Position numbers and translations under genes: made by a program
The notes under the pieces: model-generated
Databases searched by the model: none
What the model was told of the DNA's origin: nothing
Seen by the model: the letters and a program-made list of their open reading frames with translations, nothing else
Shown here: positions 28,332-40,611 of the stretch, piece by piece
Layout: every line of letters starts with the position of its first letter
Position numbering within the stretch: position 1 is the first letter of the stretch
Assembly: GCF_003429085.1 (NCBI RefSeq)
Contig: NZ_QVTC01000014.1
Coordinates: 1 to 64,000, forward strand
DNA: 64,000 nucleotides
From: Bacillus sp. V59.32b
GTDB taxonomy: Bacteria; Bacillota; Bacilli; Bacillales; DSM-1321
Reading direction: 5' to 3'

Positions 28332-28440
28332 TTTTAAAAGCAGTCCAGCGAGACTGACAAGAGGATGTAAGGCGGCATGGAAACTGCATGCTTGCTTTCA
28401 ACACAACCTCTTTGTCATTTTAGGCAAAGAGGTTTTTAAA
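28332..28440 (+). promoter_or_regulatory. PyrR attenuator 2, pyrR-pyrP interval
   Basis: PyrR loop AGTCCAGCGAGACT at 28342-28355. Terminator AACCTCTTTG (28405-28414) with CAAAGAGGTT (28425-28434) and five T. Confidence 0.92.
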
Positions 28441-28470
28441 AAGAAGAAAGTATAATTTTTTCAATAAGGA

Positions 28471-28590
28471 CAGGTGTCTAGCTCCAGCGCCTAACCCCTC
28501 GAGGTCATAAGCCACCCCGCTTCAGAAATCAGGATTTCCTGCGCGGGTTGTCTTATGCTTGTCGGGGCTGAGCAAGGCGCTTGCGCTTTT
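28471..28590 (+). repeat. intergenic hairpin-forming repeat, family A, copy 3
   Basis: The block starts CAGGTGTCTAGCTCCAGCGCC and ends GGCGCTTGCGCTTTTC; the copy at 49551 begins CAGGTGTCTAGCT and ends GGCGCTTTCGCTTTTC. It can fold on itself: AGCGCC with GGCGCT, CCCC with GGGG, CATAA with TTATG, CCCGC with GCGGG. It lies between attenuator 2 and the pyrP ribosome binding site, so it is part of the mRNA leader. Confidence 0.8.
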
Positions 28591-28605
28591 CAAGGGGGAA
28601 TTGTC

Positions 28606-29919
28606 ATGGAAGAAACAAAAAGAGATGTTATTTTAGATGTAAGGGACGTACCTTCACCGGCTCAATGGTTTACGCTAAGCTTGCAGCATTTATTCGCCAT
28701 GTTCGGGGCCACCGTTTTAGTGCCTTTCCTGGTAGGATTGAGCCCGGGCATCGCGCTCATATCAAGCGGTCTTGGAACGCTATCATACTTACTTATTACG
28801 AAAGGGCAGATTCCGGCCTATCTCGGATCATCTTTCGCGTTCATCGCGCCGATTATCTCGGCAAAAGCGCTCGGTGGTCCGGAAGCAGCGATGATCGGTT
28901 GTTTCTTCGCAGGTTTGGTATACGGAATCATCGCTTTGATTATCAAAAAGGTCGGGCTGCAATGGCTGATGAACATTCTGCCTCCAGTAGTTGTCGGTCC
29001 GGTCATTATTGTTATCGGATTGGGACTCGCGGGTACAGCAGTTAATATGGCGATGTACGAAAACCCCGGGGCACCTGCGGATGAACTCATATACAGTACA
29101 ACCCATATTACCGTCGCCCTGGTTACATTGGCAGTGACCATTGTATGTTCGATTTTCTTAAGAGGGTTCCTTGGGCTGATTCCCATCCTGATTGGAATCA
29201 TTGTCGGCTATGCCACCGCTTATTTTTCCGGAATCATCGATTTCAGCGGAATCCAAAACGCTAAATGGTTCCAAATGCCGGACTTCATGGTTCCGTTCGC
29301 CACATACACACCGAACTTTTCATGGGAAGTCATTTTCATCATGGTGCCGGTGGCCATTGTCACGCTAGCGGAACATATTGGCCATCAGATGGTGTTAAGC
29401 AAAGTAGTCGGAAAGAACTTTATTGAAAAACCGGGTCTGCACAGATCAATTGCCGGTGACGGCGTCGGAATTATGATTGGCTCGCTTATCGGAGGACCGC
29501 CGCTAACCTCTTACGGGGAAAATATCGGTGTGTTGGCAATCACAAGGGCATTCAGTGTCTATGTCATCGGGGGAGCCGGCGTAATCGCCATTATATTCGG
29601 CTTTATCGGTAAAATTTCAGCCGTCATCAGTTCGATACCGCAGGCCGTCATGGGAGGGATCTCCATCCTGCTTTTCGGGATTATCGCTTCCAGCGGACTG
29701 CGTATGCTGATTGATAATAAAGTCGATTTTGGAAAGAACAGAAACCTGATGATCGCATCTGTGATTCTTGTCATCGGGGTCGGCGGTGCATTTGTAAAAC
29801 TATCAGATAAAATTTCGCTTTCCGGAATGGCTCTAGCCGCGATTATCGGTATCTTGCTCAATCTGATCCTTCCGGGAAGGGATAAGGTAACCAGTAATAC
29901 GATTGTAGAAGAAAAGTAA
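28606..29919 (+). CDS. pyrP: PyrP, uracil permease
   Basis: PyrP is a proton-coupled uracil transporter of the NCS2 (nucleobase-ascorbate) family. It has about 14 hydrophobic segments; family landmarks include the QHLFAMFGATVLVP block in the first segment, AEHIGHQMVLS with the substrate-site glutamate and histidine, and GGPPLTSYGENIGVLAITRAFSV. 437 residues. The frame is open from 28555 inside the repeat element, but AAGGGGG (28592-28598) selects ATG 28606 (MEETKRDVILDVRDVP). Controlled by attenuator 2. Confidence 0.96.
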   Translation: MEETKRDVILDVRDVPSPAQWFTLSLQHLFAMFGATVLVPFLVGLSPGIALISSGLGTLSYLLITKGQIPAYLGSSFAFIAPIISAKALGGPEAAMIGCFFAGLVYGIIALIIKKVGLQWLMNILPPVVVGPVIIVIGLGLAGTAVNMAMYENPGAPADELIYSTTHITVALVTLAVTIVCSIFLRGFLGLIPILIGIIVGYATAYFSGIIDFSGIQNAKWFQMPDFMVPFATYTPNFSWEVIFIMVPVAIVTLAEHIGHQMVLSKVVGKNFIEKPGLHRSIAGDGVGIMIGSLIGGPPLTSYGENIGVLAITRAFSVYVIGGAGVIAIIFGFIGKISAVISSIPQAVMGGISILLFGIIASSGLRMLIDNKVDFGKNRNLMIASVILVIGVGGAFVKLSDKISLSGMALAAIIGILLNLILPGRDKVTSNTIVEEK

Positions 29920-29941
29920 ACGAAGTAAATAATGATTCACC

Positions 29942-30062
29942 TTTTAAACGAAGTCCAGAGAGGCTTAAAAGGGTGGCGCTAAACAAAGATAGGGAGCCGC
30001 TGTCTGCTGTCATCTTTGCCTTGCATACGCCCTTTAGCCTATCTTTGGCCAGGGCGTTTTTT
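29942..30062 (+). promoter_or_regulatory. PyrR attenuator 3, now directly before pyrC
   Basis: PyrR loop AGTCCAGAGAGGCT at 29952-29965. Terminator ACGCCCT (30027-30033) with AGGGCG (30051-30056) and an inner GCC/GGC pair, then TTTTTT. In B. subtilis this third attenuator precedes pyrB; here pyrB is absent and pyrC begins 33 nt after the terminator. Confidence 0.9.
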
Positions 30063-30094
30063 CGATTAAACAAGCAAAGGGAGGACGACGATTT

Positions 30095-31381
30095 ATGAAA
30101 ACAGTTATCAAAAATGGGGTATTACTCGATAATGAAGGGAATCTTGTGCGAGCTGACATTGCTTTTGAAGGAAAGACAATCACCGAGGTTGCAGAAGATA
30201 TTTCGACTGAAGGCTGTGAAATGATAGATGCGGCCGGAATGCTTGTAGCCCCAGGTTTTATAGATCTGCACATCCACTTGCGTGAGCCGGGCGGAGAAAA
30301 GAAAGAAACGATTGAGACGGGTACGATGGCGGCTGCCAGGGGCGGATTTACAACAGTGGCCGCAATGCCAAACACTCGGCCGGTGCCGGACAGCAAGGAG
30401 CAAATGAACTGGCTCAAGCAAAGAATCGATGAAACTGGACATGTACGGGTGCTTCCTTACGCTTCGATTACCGTACGGGAGCTTGGAAAAGAACTGACCG
30501 ACTTTGAAGGCTTGAAGCAAGCAGGCGCATTTGCGTTCACGGATGACGGTGTTGGAGTCCAAGAAGCAGGAATGATGCTGGCCGCCATGAAAAAAGCAGC
30601 TGCTGTAAATATGCCGATTGTCGCCCATTGCGAGGATAATACGTTAATCAATAAAGGATCTGTTCATGAAGGTGTTTTTTCAAAACTTGCCGGATTAAAT
30701 GGGATTCCTTCGGTCTGCGAATCCGTTCATATCGCCAGAGACGTCCTGTTAGCCGAGGCAGCAGGCTGCCATTACCATGTCTGCCATATTAGCACGAAGG
30801 AATCGGTAAGGGCGGTAAGGGACGCAAAAAGAGCCGGGATCCATGTTACCGCTGAAGTGACACCTCACCACCTGTTGCTTTGTGATGAAGACATTCCGGG
30901 ACTCGACCCGAATTATAAAATGAATCCCCCGCTAAGAGGCAGGGATGATCGTGCTGCACTGTTGGAAGGGCTGCTGGACGGCACGATCGATTTTATCGCC
31001 ACAGACCATGCTCCCCATACGGCTGAAGAAAAAGCGGAAGGCATGAAGCTCGCTCCATTTGGAATCGTTGGTTTGGAAACGACATTCCCGCTTCTTTACA
31101 CCCATTTTGTGAAAAAAGAAATTCTCTCTTTGAAAGAATTAATCGACTTTTTAACGGTGAAGCCTGCTGAAAGCTTCTCGTTGCCATATGGACGGTTAGA
31201 AGCAGGAGCGATTGCCGATATGGTTTTACTTGATTTAGAAACAGAAAAAGAAATTGACATCCGAGAGTTCGCATCGAAAGGGAAGAATACTCCTTTTCAA
31301 GGCCAATCCTGCTGTGGCTGGCCGGTTATGACGATTGCGGAAGGTAAAAAGGCTTGGGAAAAAGGACGTGTAAATCAATGA
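30095..31381 (+). CDS. pyrC: PyrC, dihydroorotase
   Basis: PyrC closes N-carbamoyl-L-aspartate to dihydroorotate. This type I dihydroorotase of 428 residues shows the metal site [18 protein letters not shown], the histidines in [10 protein letters not shown] and [12 protein letters not shown], and the catalytic aspartate in [17 protein letters not shown] 30095 follows GGGAGGACG. Its substrate would be made by aspartate carbamoyltransferase (pyrB), which is not found in this operon. The stop overlaps the pyrAA start (ATGA). Confidence 0.97.
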   Translation: MKTVIKNGVLLDNEGNLVRADIAFEGKTITEVAEDISTEGCEMIDAAGMLVAPGFIDLHIHLREPGGEKKETIETGTMAAARGGFTTVAAMPNTRPVPDSKEQMNWLKQRIDETGHVRVLPYASITVRELGKELTDFEGLKQAGAFAFTDDGVGVQEAGMMLAAMKKAAAVNMPIVAHCEDNTLINKGSVHEGVFSKLAGLNGIPSVCESVHIARDVLLAEAAGCHYHVCHISTKESVRAVRDAKRAGIHVTAEVTPHHLLLCDEDIPGLDPNYKMNPPLRGRDDRAALLEGLLDGTIDFIATDHAPHTAEEKAEGMKLAPFGIVGLETTFPLLYTHFVKKEILSLKELIDFLTVKPAESFSLPYGRLEAGAIADMVLLDLETEKEIDIREFASKGKNTPFQGQSCCGWPVMTIAEGKKAWEKGRVNQ

Positions 31382-32484
31382 AAAGACAGCTGATTCTTGA
31401 AGACGGTACTGTATTTATCGGTGAAGCATTCGGAAGCGATACAGAAAAAATCGGAGAAATTGTGTTCAACACGGGTATGACGGGCTATCAGGAAATCTTA
31501 TCCGATCCATCTTACTGCGGACAGATTGTGACCCTTACCTATCCCCTTGTAGGGAATTACGGAATCAACCGGGACGATTTCGAATCGATTAATCTGGCGA
31601 TTTCAGGTCTTATCGTCAAGGAAGCAGCTGATTTTCCTTCTAACTGGAGGAGCGAAATCTCATTGGATGAATTTTTTAAAGAAAAAAACATTCCTGGAAT
31701 TAGCGGGATTGATACGAGAAAGCTAACAAGGATCATCCGGCAGTACGGGACATTGAAGGGAGCTCTTTGCAATATCGAAAAAACAGCTGAGGAAGTACTT
31801 CAGCAGCTAAGTGCGACAGTATCCCCGAACGACCAGGTGAAACGAGTGTCTACAAAAACAGCATATCCAAGCCCGGGAAGAGGCAGACGGGTCGTTCTCG
31901 TCGATTTTGGAATGAAGCATGGCATCTTAAGGGAATTGAATGACCGGGATTGCGATGTGATTGTCGTCCCTTACAACCTAACCGCCAAAGATGTTCTGTC
32001 CTTAAACCCGGACGGCATTATGCTGTCGAACGGACCCGGAAATCCGAAGGACGTCCATGAAGCTATAGAGATGATCAAGGAAGTCCAGGGGAAAGTGCCA
32101 TTATTCGGAATCTGTCTCGGCCACCAGTTGTTTGCGCTTGCGAATGGGGCTGATACCGAAAAAATGAAATTCGGGCATCGCGGCTCCAACCACCCGGTCA
32201 AGGATTTGCGATCCGGAAAAGTTGCGCTTACTTCACAAAACCATGGCTACACAGTCCGGACTGAATCCGTTCAACAAACGGAATTGGAAGTAACCCATAT
32301 CGCTTTAAATGATGGAACAGTGGAGGGGTTAAAACATAAGCAATTTCCGGCATTTACGGTGCAATACCATCCAGAAGCGTCCCCGGGGCCGGAAGACGCC
32401 AATTATCTATTTGATGAATTTTTGAAGATGATCGAATCAGCTAAGACGGAAGGGGAATTGACATGCCAAAACGTACAGATATAA
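31378..32484 (+). CDS. pyrAA: PyrAA, pyrimidine carbamoyl-phosphate synthase, glutaminase subunit
   Basis: This small subunit hydrolyses glutamine and passes ammonia to PyrAB. The N-terminal CPSase domain ([22 protein letters not shown]) is followed by a class I glutamine amidotransferase domain with the nucleophile C246 in [12 protein letters not shown] and the catalytic [10 protein letters not shown]. 368 residues. ATG 31378 overlaps the pyrC stop as ATGA; an upstream in-frame start at 31354 is not needed. Its end overlaps pyrAB by 22 bases. Confidence 0.97.
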   Translation: MKRQLILEDGTVFIGEAFGSDTEKIGEIVFNTGMTGYQEILSDPSYCGQIVTLTYPLVGNYGINRDDFESINLAISGLIVKEAADFPSNWRSEISLDEFFKEKNIPGISGIDTRKLTRIIRQYGTLKGALCNIEKTAEEVLQQLSATVSPNDQVKRVSTKTAYPSPGRGRRVVLVDFGMKHGILRELNDRDCDVIVVPYNLTAKDVLSLNPDGIMLSNGPGNPKDVHEAIEMIKEVQGKVPLFGICLGHQLFALANGADTEKMKFGHRGSNHPVKDLRSGKVALTSQNHGYTVRTESVQQTELEVTHIALNDGTVEGLKHKQFPAFTVQYHPEASPGPEDANYLFDEFLKMIESAKTEGELTCQNVQI

Positions 32485-35400
32485 AAAGCATTCTGGTGAT
32501 TGGTTCAGGTCCCATCGTAATCGGGCAGGCAGCGGAATTTGATTACGCGGGCACCCAGGCATGCATCGCATTAAAAGAAGAAGGCTATAGGGTCATTCTC
32601 GTAAACTCGAATCCGGCCACAATCATGACCGATACCGAAATTGCCGATGCCGTTTATATTGAACCGATCACGCTCGAGTTCGTCAGCAAAATCATCCGCA
32701 AAGAACGGCCAGATGCCTTATTGCCTACGCTAGGCGGTCAGACTGGGCTTAATATGGCCGTTGAACTGGCGAATGCAGGCATCTTGGAAGAATGCCATGT
32801 AAAAATCCTTGGGACAGAACTTTCCGCGATTCAAAAGGCGGAAGACAGGGATTTATTCAGGACGCTCATGAATGAACTGGGGGAACCGGTTCCTGACAGT
32901 GATATTGTCCATTCATTAGAAGAAGCGCGCCGCTTTGTTGATCGCGTAGGCTATCCGGTCATCGTCCGTCCGGCGTTTACGCTCGGTGGAACAGGCGGGG
33001 GCATTTGCGCCAATGAAGAAGAGTTGATTGAAATTGTCACTGGTGGATTGAAAAGCAGCCCGGTAACCCAATGCTTATTAGAAAAAAGCATTGCCGGCTA
33101 TAAGGAAATAGAATACGAGGTTATGAGAGACAGCAATGATAATGCGATTGTCGTTTGTAATATGGAGAACTTTGACCCGGTCGGTATCCATACGGGTGAT
33201 TCAATTGTCGCTGCTCCGAGCCAAACGCTTAGCGACCGGGAGTACCAGATGTTGCGCAACACCTCTTTAAAAATCATCAGGGCACTCGAAATTGAAGGCG
33301 GCTGTAACGTACAGCTCGCATTAGATCCGAATAGCTTTGATTACTTTGTAATCGAAGTCAATCCGCGGGTCAGCCGCTCGTCAGCACTTGCTTCGAAAGC
33401 GACCGGGTACCCGATTGCCAAGCTGGCGGCAAAAATCGCAGTCGGCTTAACACTGGATGAAATGTTAAACCCTGTAACAGGAAAAACGTATGCAAGCTTT
33501 GAGCCTGCCCTTGACTATGTGGTTACAAAAATTCCGCGCTGGCCGTTTGATAAGTTTGAATCCGCCAACCGTAAACTTGGAACACAAATGAAAGCAACCG
33601 GAGAAGTGATGGCAATCGGCAGGACATTTGAAGAGTCGATCCTGAAAGCCGTTCGCTCGCTTGAGGCAGGTTTCTCTCATATCGGACTGGATGAGCCAAT
33701 CGTAGATGAGTTGATCGAGAAAAGAATCAGAACGGCCGGCGATCAACGGTTATTTTACATCGGGGAAGCGTTGCGAAGAGGAATCAACATCGAAAGAATC
33801 CATGAGTGGAGCCAGATTGATTTATTTTTCCTTTATAAGCTCCATAAAATCGTCGTATTTGAAGGAAGTATCATCGAGAATCCATTTGACGAGGAAATTG
33901 GCCGGAAAGCAAAGCAGATGGGCTTTTCTGATGTAACCATTGCGTCTCTATGGAACGAAAGTGAAAAATCGATTTATGAATGGCGAAAAGACAAAGGGAT
34001 TATGCCAGTCTATAAAATGGTCGACACTTGCGCTGCAGAATTTGAATCCGAGACCCCTTATTTTTACGGAACGTATGAGGAGGAAAACGAGTCGATCGTC
34101 ACTGACCGGAAAAGCGTGGTCGTCCTCGGTTCAGGCCCGATCCGAATCGGCCAGGGCGTAGAATTCGATTACGCAACCGTGCACTCGGTCTGGGCGATTA
34201 AAGAGGCGGGATATGAAGCGATTATCATCAATAATAATCCGGAAACCGTCTCTACCGATTTCAGCATTTCCGACAAGCTTTATTTCGAACCGCTGACAAT
34301 CGAAGACGTCATGCATATCATTGACCTCGAAAAACCAATGGGAGTCGTCGTCCAATTCGGGGGGGCAGACAGCGATTAATTTGGCGGACCAGCTTGTAGA
34401 GAGAGGCGTTACCATTTTAGGAACAACGCTCGAAGACCTGGACCGCGCGGAAAACCGGGATAAGTTCGAACAGGCGTTGCGGACTTTAGAAATTCCCCAG
34501 CCGAAAGGGAAAACGGCCACTTCGATAGAGGAGGCGGTTAAGATTGCTGAAGATATCGGCTATCCGGTGCTGGTCCGGCCGTCGTATGTTCTCGGCGGAA
34601 GAGCGATGGAAATCGTCTACCAGCAGGAAGAATTGCTTCACTACATGGAAAATGCTGTTAAAATCAACCCTGAGCATCCCGTCTTGATCGACCGCTACTT
34701 AACCGGAAAAGAAATTGAAGTCGATGCCATTTCAGACGGAAAAGATGTCGTCATACCGGGAATCATGGAGCATATCGAACGCGCAGGCGTCCATTCCGGT
34801 GATTCGATAGCGGTATACCCGCCGCAAAACATTACAAAGCAGATCAAGGCTAAGATTGAGGAATATACGACGAAGCTAGCAAAAGGGTTAAAGATTATCG
34901 GACTATTAAACATTCAATACGTCGTCAGCAATGGTGAAGTGTTTGTTATCGAAGTAAATCCACGCTCAAGCCGCACAGTTCCTTTTTTAAGCAAGATTAC
35001 GAATGTGCCGATGGCGAATCTTGCGACGAAAGTGATCCTTGGGAACTCACTGGAATCAATGGGTTATAAGAGCGGCCTTGTTCCGGAAAAAACGGGCGTA
35101 TACGTAAAAGTGCCGGTATTCTCCTTTGCCAAACTTAGAGGGGTCGATATCACGCTCGGCCCTGAAATGAAGTCAACGGGAGAAGTGATGGGGAAAGACA
35201 CCACGCTTGAGAAAGCACTTTATAAAGGGCTCGTAGCTTCCGGAATCCAGATTAAAGAACACGGATCCGTACTCATGACAGTAGCGGACAAGGACAAACA
35301 GGAAGCGCTGCAAATTGCCCGCAGGTTCAACAATTGCGGTTATCGTTTGATTGCCACACATGGAACAGCGGCCTTATTAAAAGAAGCGGGAATTCCAGTC

Positions 35401-35666
35401 GCTGTCGTCGATAAAATCGGGGAAGCCGGACATAATCTTCTCGATGTAATCCGAAGCGGAGAAGCGCAGCTGGTCGTCAATACGTTAACGAAAGGCAAGC
35501 AGCCGGAACGGGATGGCTTCCGGATAAGAAGGGAATCGGTCGAAAACGGAATTCCATGCTTGACTTCTCTGGATACAGCAGAAGCGATTCTTCGGGTGAT
35601 CGAATCGATGACATTTTCCGCGGAAGCAATGGGAAACGCTGAACCGAGTCGTGAGGTGACTTTTTC

Positions 35667-35670
<4 letters not shown>
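32463..35670 (+). pseudogene. pyrAB: PyrAB, carbamoyl-phosphate synthase large subunit, interrupted by a +1 frameshift
   Basis: The large subunit makes carbamoyl phosphate from bicarbonate, ammonia and two ATP. Two consecutive frames together cover the whole protein: 32463-34379 (first ATP-grasp half, allosteric linker, start of second half) and the continuation to 35670 (second ATP-grasp half and MGS-like regulatory domain). The break is at seven G, 34359-34365; with six G the reading continues [13 protein letters not shown] without a gap to a 1068-residue protein, normal for Bacillus. As written the first frame ends ADSD-stop, and no ribosome binding site rescues the second half. It is either a real recent mutation or a homopolymer error. 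Confidence 0.93.
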
Positions 35671-38068
<2,398 letters not shown>

Positions 38069-38072
<4 letters not shown>

Positions 38073-38701
38073 AACATTCAATCGCACAGCATTTATTAGA
38101 AATCGAGGCCGTCAATTTACAGCCGAATAATCCATTTACATGGGCGTCCGGAATCAAGTCGCCTATCTATTGTGATAACCGTTTGACGCTTTCCTTTCCG
38201 GAAATCCGCACAAAAATAGCTAAAGGCTTGCAAGCTTTGATTACAGAGCATTTCCCGGATGTGGAAGTGATTGCTGGCACAGCTACGGCCGGGATCCCTC
38301 ATGCGGCATGGGTAAGCGATTTGTTAAACCTGCCAATGTGCTATGTCCGTTCCAAGCCAAAAGGCCACGGCAAAGGCAATCAAATCGAAGGAAAAGTTGC
38401 ACCCGGTCAAAAGGTTGTCGTTGTCGAAGATTTGATTTCGACGGGCGGCAGCGTAATTGAGGCAGTAAAAGCTTTACGTGAAAATGGCTGTAAAGTTTTA
38501 GGGATCGTTTCGATTTTCAGCTATGAATTGCAAAAAGGAAAAGAACAGCTCGATTCAGAAGGCATCCTGGCATACTCTTTAAGTGATTACACAACGCTGA
38601 TTCAAGTAGCGGTAAAACAAGGCTATATCGAAGAGAGCGATCTGGAGAAGCTGAACAAATGGAGGGAAAATCCGGCTGATACCGGTTGGATAACCGCTTA
38701 A
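38069..38701 (+). CDS. pyrE: PyrE, orotate phosphoribosyltransferase
   Basis: PyrE joins orotate and PRPP to give OMP. Signature elements are [16 protein letters not shown] at the N terminus, the catalytic loop [17 protein letters not shown], and the PRPP motif [18 protein letters not shown]. 210 residues. ATG 38069 overlaps the pyrF stop. It is the last gene of the operon. In B. subtilis a cysH-sat sulfate-assimilation cluster follows; here the convergent rqcH follows directly. Confidence 0.97.
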
Positions 38702-38702
38702 A

Positions 38703-38740
38703 ACAGAGAGCCAGTTGGGGAATTCCAACTGGCCCTCTGT
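38703..38740. terminator. bidirectional terminator between pyrE and rqcH
   Basis: ACAGAG plus GCCAGTTGG (38703-38718) pairs with CCAACTGGC plus CTCTGT (38725-38740), one mismatch. It sits exactly between the two convergent stop codons. T residues lie on the minus-strand exit; the plus-strand exit has a weaker tract. Confidence 0.8.
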
Positions 38741-38742
38741 CT

Positions 38743-40470
38743 TTAGCTTTTTGATGCGACTGCTTCCTTCATCCCGATCACCTGATCAGCATCCGGCGTA
38801 ACATAGATCGTTTGCTGGTTATCATAGATCACAAATCCCGGTTTTGCGCCGCTTGGTTTTTTTACATGCCGCACTTTTGTAAAATCCACTGGCACGGAGC
38901 TGGATTCTTTTGCTTTGCTGAAATAGGCCGAGAGCACCCCGGCTTCCTTTATCGTTTGCTCGCTTGGGTTTTCATTGCGGATTACCACATGCGAGCCGGG
39001 AATATCCTTCGTATGCAGCCATATTTCGTCTCTTCTCGCAAATTTATTAGTTAAATAATCATTTTGTTTATTGTTTTTTCCAACGAAAATCACATCGCCA
39101 TCGGACGATACATAGCTATCAAGCTGCGGTTTGGCATGTGCGGGTTTTTTCATGCCTTTCCTCTGCTTTTGCTTTAGATAGCCTTCCTCCTGAAGCTCTT
39201 CGCGGATTTCCTCGATATCCTTCGGGGAAGCGGAGTGGAGCTGTTGCAGAAGGGTATCGAAATAAGCCACTTCTTCTTTGGCAAGTTTGATTTGTTCTTG
39301 GACAATCCCGATAGCGTTTTTCGCTTTTTGATAACGTGTAAAGTATTTCTGGGCATTTTCCGAAGGTGTTTTCTGCGGATTAAGCGGAATGATGACGATC
39401 CTGCCATCTTCTTCATAGTAATTGCTTACTTCAATATCCTTCATCCCTTTTTTCGCTTGGTAAAGGTTAGCCGTCAACAGCTCCCCGAATAATTGATATT
39501 GCTCACTCCGCTCACTTTCCTTCAGTGTTCTCTCGAGCTTTTTGACCTTCTTTTCGTTTTTATCGATCTCATTTGAGATAAATCGTTCCAGATCATTTCC
39601 CTGCTGCTTCACCCGGTCCCGCTCTGCTTTCCCAAAATAGAAGCGGTCAAGCATTTCACTTAATGTAGCAAAAGCGCGGCTTTCTCCCTGCAGATGCTCC
39701 AATGGAATCATATAAAAAGATTCTTTATTCCCATCGGCAATAAGGGTGGGACTGTAATCCTTTTTTGCGAGCCTTTCGATAAGCTTCAAAAATGCCTCGG
39801 GCAAAGTTGACCGGTTGGCAAGCCCGGCCCGGTGGATGACTTCCTTTGCAAATAGAGGAGAGACACCGGAAAAATGACTGACAATCTGCTTGTCGAGCTT
39901 TCCGGCATTGAAATCGAGCCTTTGCAAAATTTCCTCTTCTTTAGCTGTGAATGGATTTACTTTCTCCTGGGCGGGAGGAGCCTTGTAATCCTGGCCAGGC
40001 AGGACAGCACGATAGCTATTGAAAGCATAGGAAACATGCTTGATGCTGTCTAAAATCATATTCTTCTCTTTATCAACTAAAATGATATTGCTGTGCCTGC
40101 CCATGATTTCAACAATCAACTGCTTCTGGGAAACGTCTCCGAGCTCGTTCCTCCCTTTTACTTCAAAAATAATCACTCGATCGAGCCCGGATTGATAAAT
40201 GTCCTCTATTACATACCCTTCCAAATGCTTGCGCATCATCATACAAAACATCGGCGGTTCCTTGGGGTTGTCATAGCTCTCCTGTGAAATTTGGACTCTC
40301 GCATAACTTGGATGTGCAGACAGTAATAGTTTATGATTTTTACCGCCCGAACGAATGACAAGTATCGCTTCATTTTTGTATGGCTGATGAATTTTATTGA
40401 TGCGTCCGCCCTTAAGCAGACTGGATAATTCCTCTGTCATTGCTTTTGTAAATAAACCGTCAAAAGACAT
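38743..40470 (-). CDS. rqcH: RqcH (YloA), NFACT-family ribosome quality control factor
   Basis: RqcH binds stalled 50S-peptidyl-tRNA complexes and directs C-terminal alanine tailing of the nascent chain. The NFACT-N domain carries the conserved [15 protein letters not shown] and the N-terminal [12 protein letters not shown]. Helix-hairpin-helix and a long coiled coil (about 280-410) follow, then the NFACT-R domain (about 445-560) with [20 protein letters not shown] and [19 protein letters not shown]. 575 residues. It was long named a fibronectin-binding protein. YlmH, from the same pathway, is at 21449. Confidence 0.95.
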   Translation of the reverse strand: MSFDGLFTKAMTEELSSLLKGGRINKIHQPYKNEAILVIRSGGKNHKLLLSAHPSYARVQISQESYDNPKEPPMFCMMMRKHLEGYVIEDIYQSGLDRVIIFEVKGRNELGDVSQKQLIVEIMGRHSNIILVDKEKNMILDSIKHVSYAFNSYRAVLPGQDYKAPPAQEKVNPFTAKEEEILQRLDFNAGKLDKQIVSHFSGVSPLFAKEVIHRAGLANRSTLPEAFLKLIERLAKKDYSPTLIADGNKESFYMIPLEHLQGESRAFATLSEMLDRFYFGKAERDRVKQQGNDLERFISNEIDKNEKKVKKLERTLKESERSEQYQLFGELLTANLYQAKKGMKDIEVSNYYEEDGRIVIIPLNPQKTPSENAQKYFTRYQKAKNAIGIVQEQIKLAKEEVAYFDTLLQQLHSASPKDIEEIREELQEEGYLKQKQRKGMKKPAHAKPQLDSYVSSDGDVIFVGKNNKQNDYLTNKFARRDEIWLHTKDIPGSHVVIRNENPSEQTIKEAGVLSAYFSKAKESSSVPVDFTKVRHVKKPSGAKPGFVIYDNQQTIYVTPDADQVIGMKEAVASKS

Positions 40471-40517
40471 CTATATAACTTCCTTTTCGTTAAGATCTTT
40501 ATTAGCGTTCACAATAA

Positions 40518-40526
40518 AGTATAGCA
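40518..40526 (-). promoter_or_regulatory. extended -10 promoter for rqcH
   Basis: On the minus strand TGCTATACT (40526 to 40518) is an extended -10, about 50 nt before the rqcH ATG. It lies in the 141-nt divergent gap shared with the ATPase gene. Confidence 0.5.
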
Positions 40527-40611
40527 TTTTTTTGGACGAGACTGAATAAGCATGGAAGGAGAAAAGAATTATGCCGTTTTAATACTATGTGTGGAGGATG
40601 TGTGATACTTA

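Noticed and set aside
28555-28605. N-terminal extension of PyrP
   Set aside because: These codons lie in the repeat element; the ribosome binding site and family alignment support ATG 28606.
34359-34365. Programmed ribosomal frameshifting in pyrAB
   Set aside because: No downstream pseudoknot or Shine-Dalgarno-like stimulator stands out, and the family is not known to use recoding. An indel or error is simpler.
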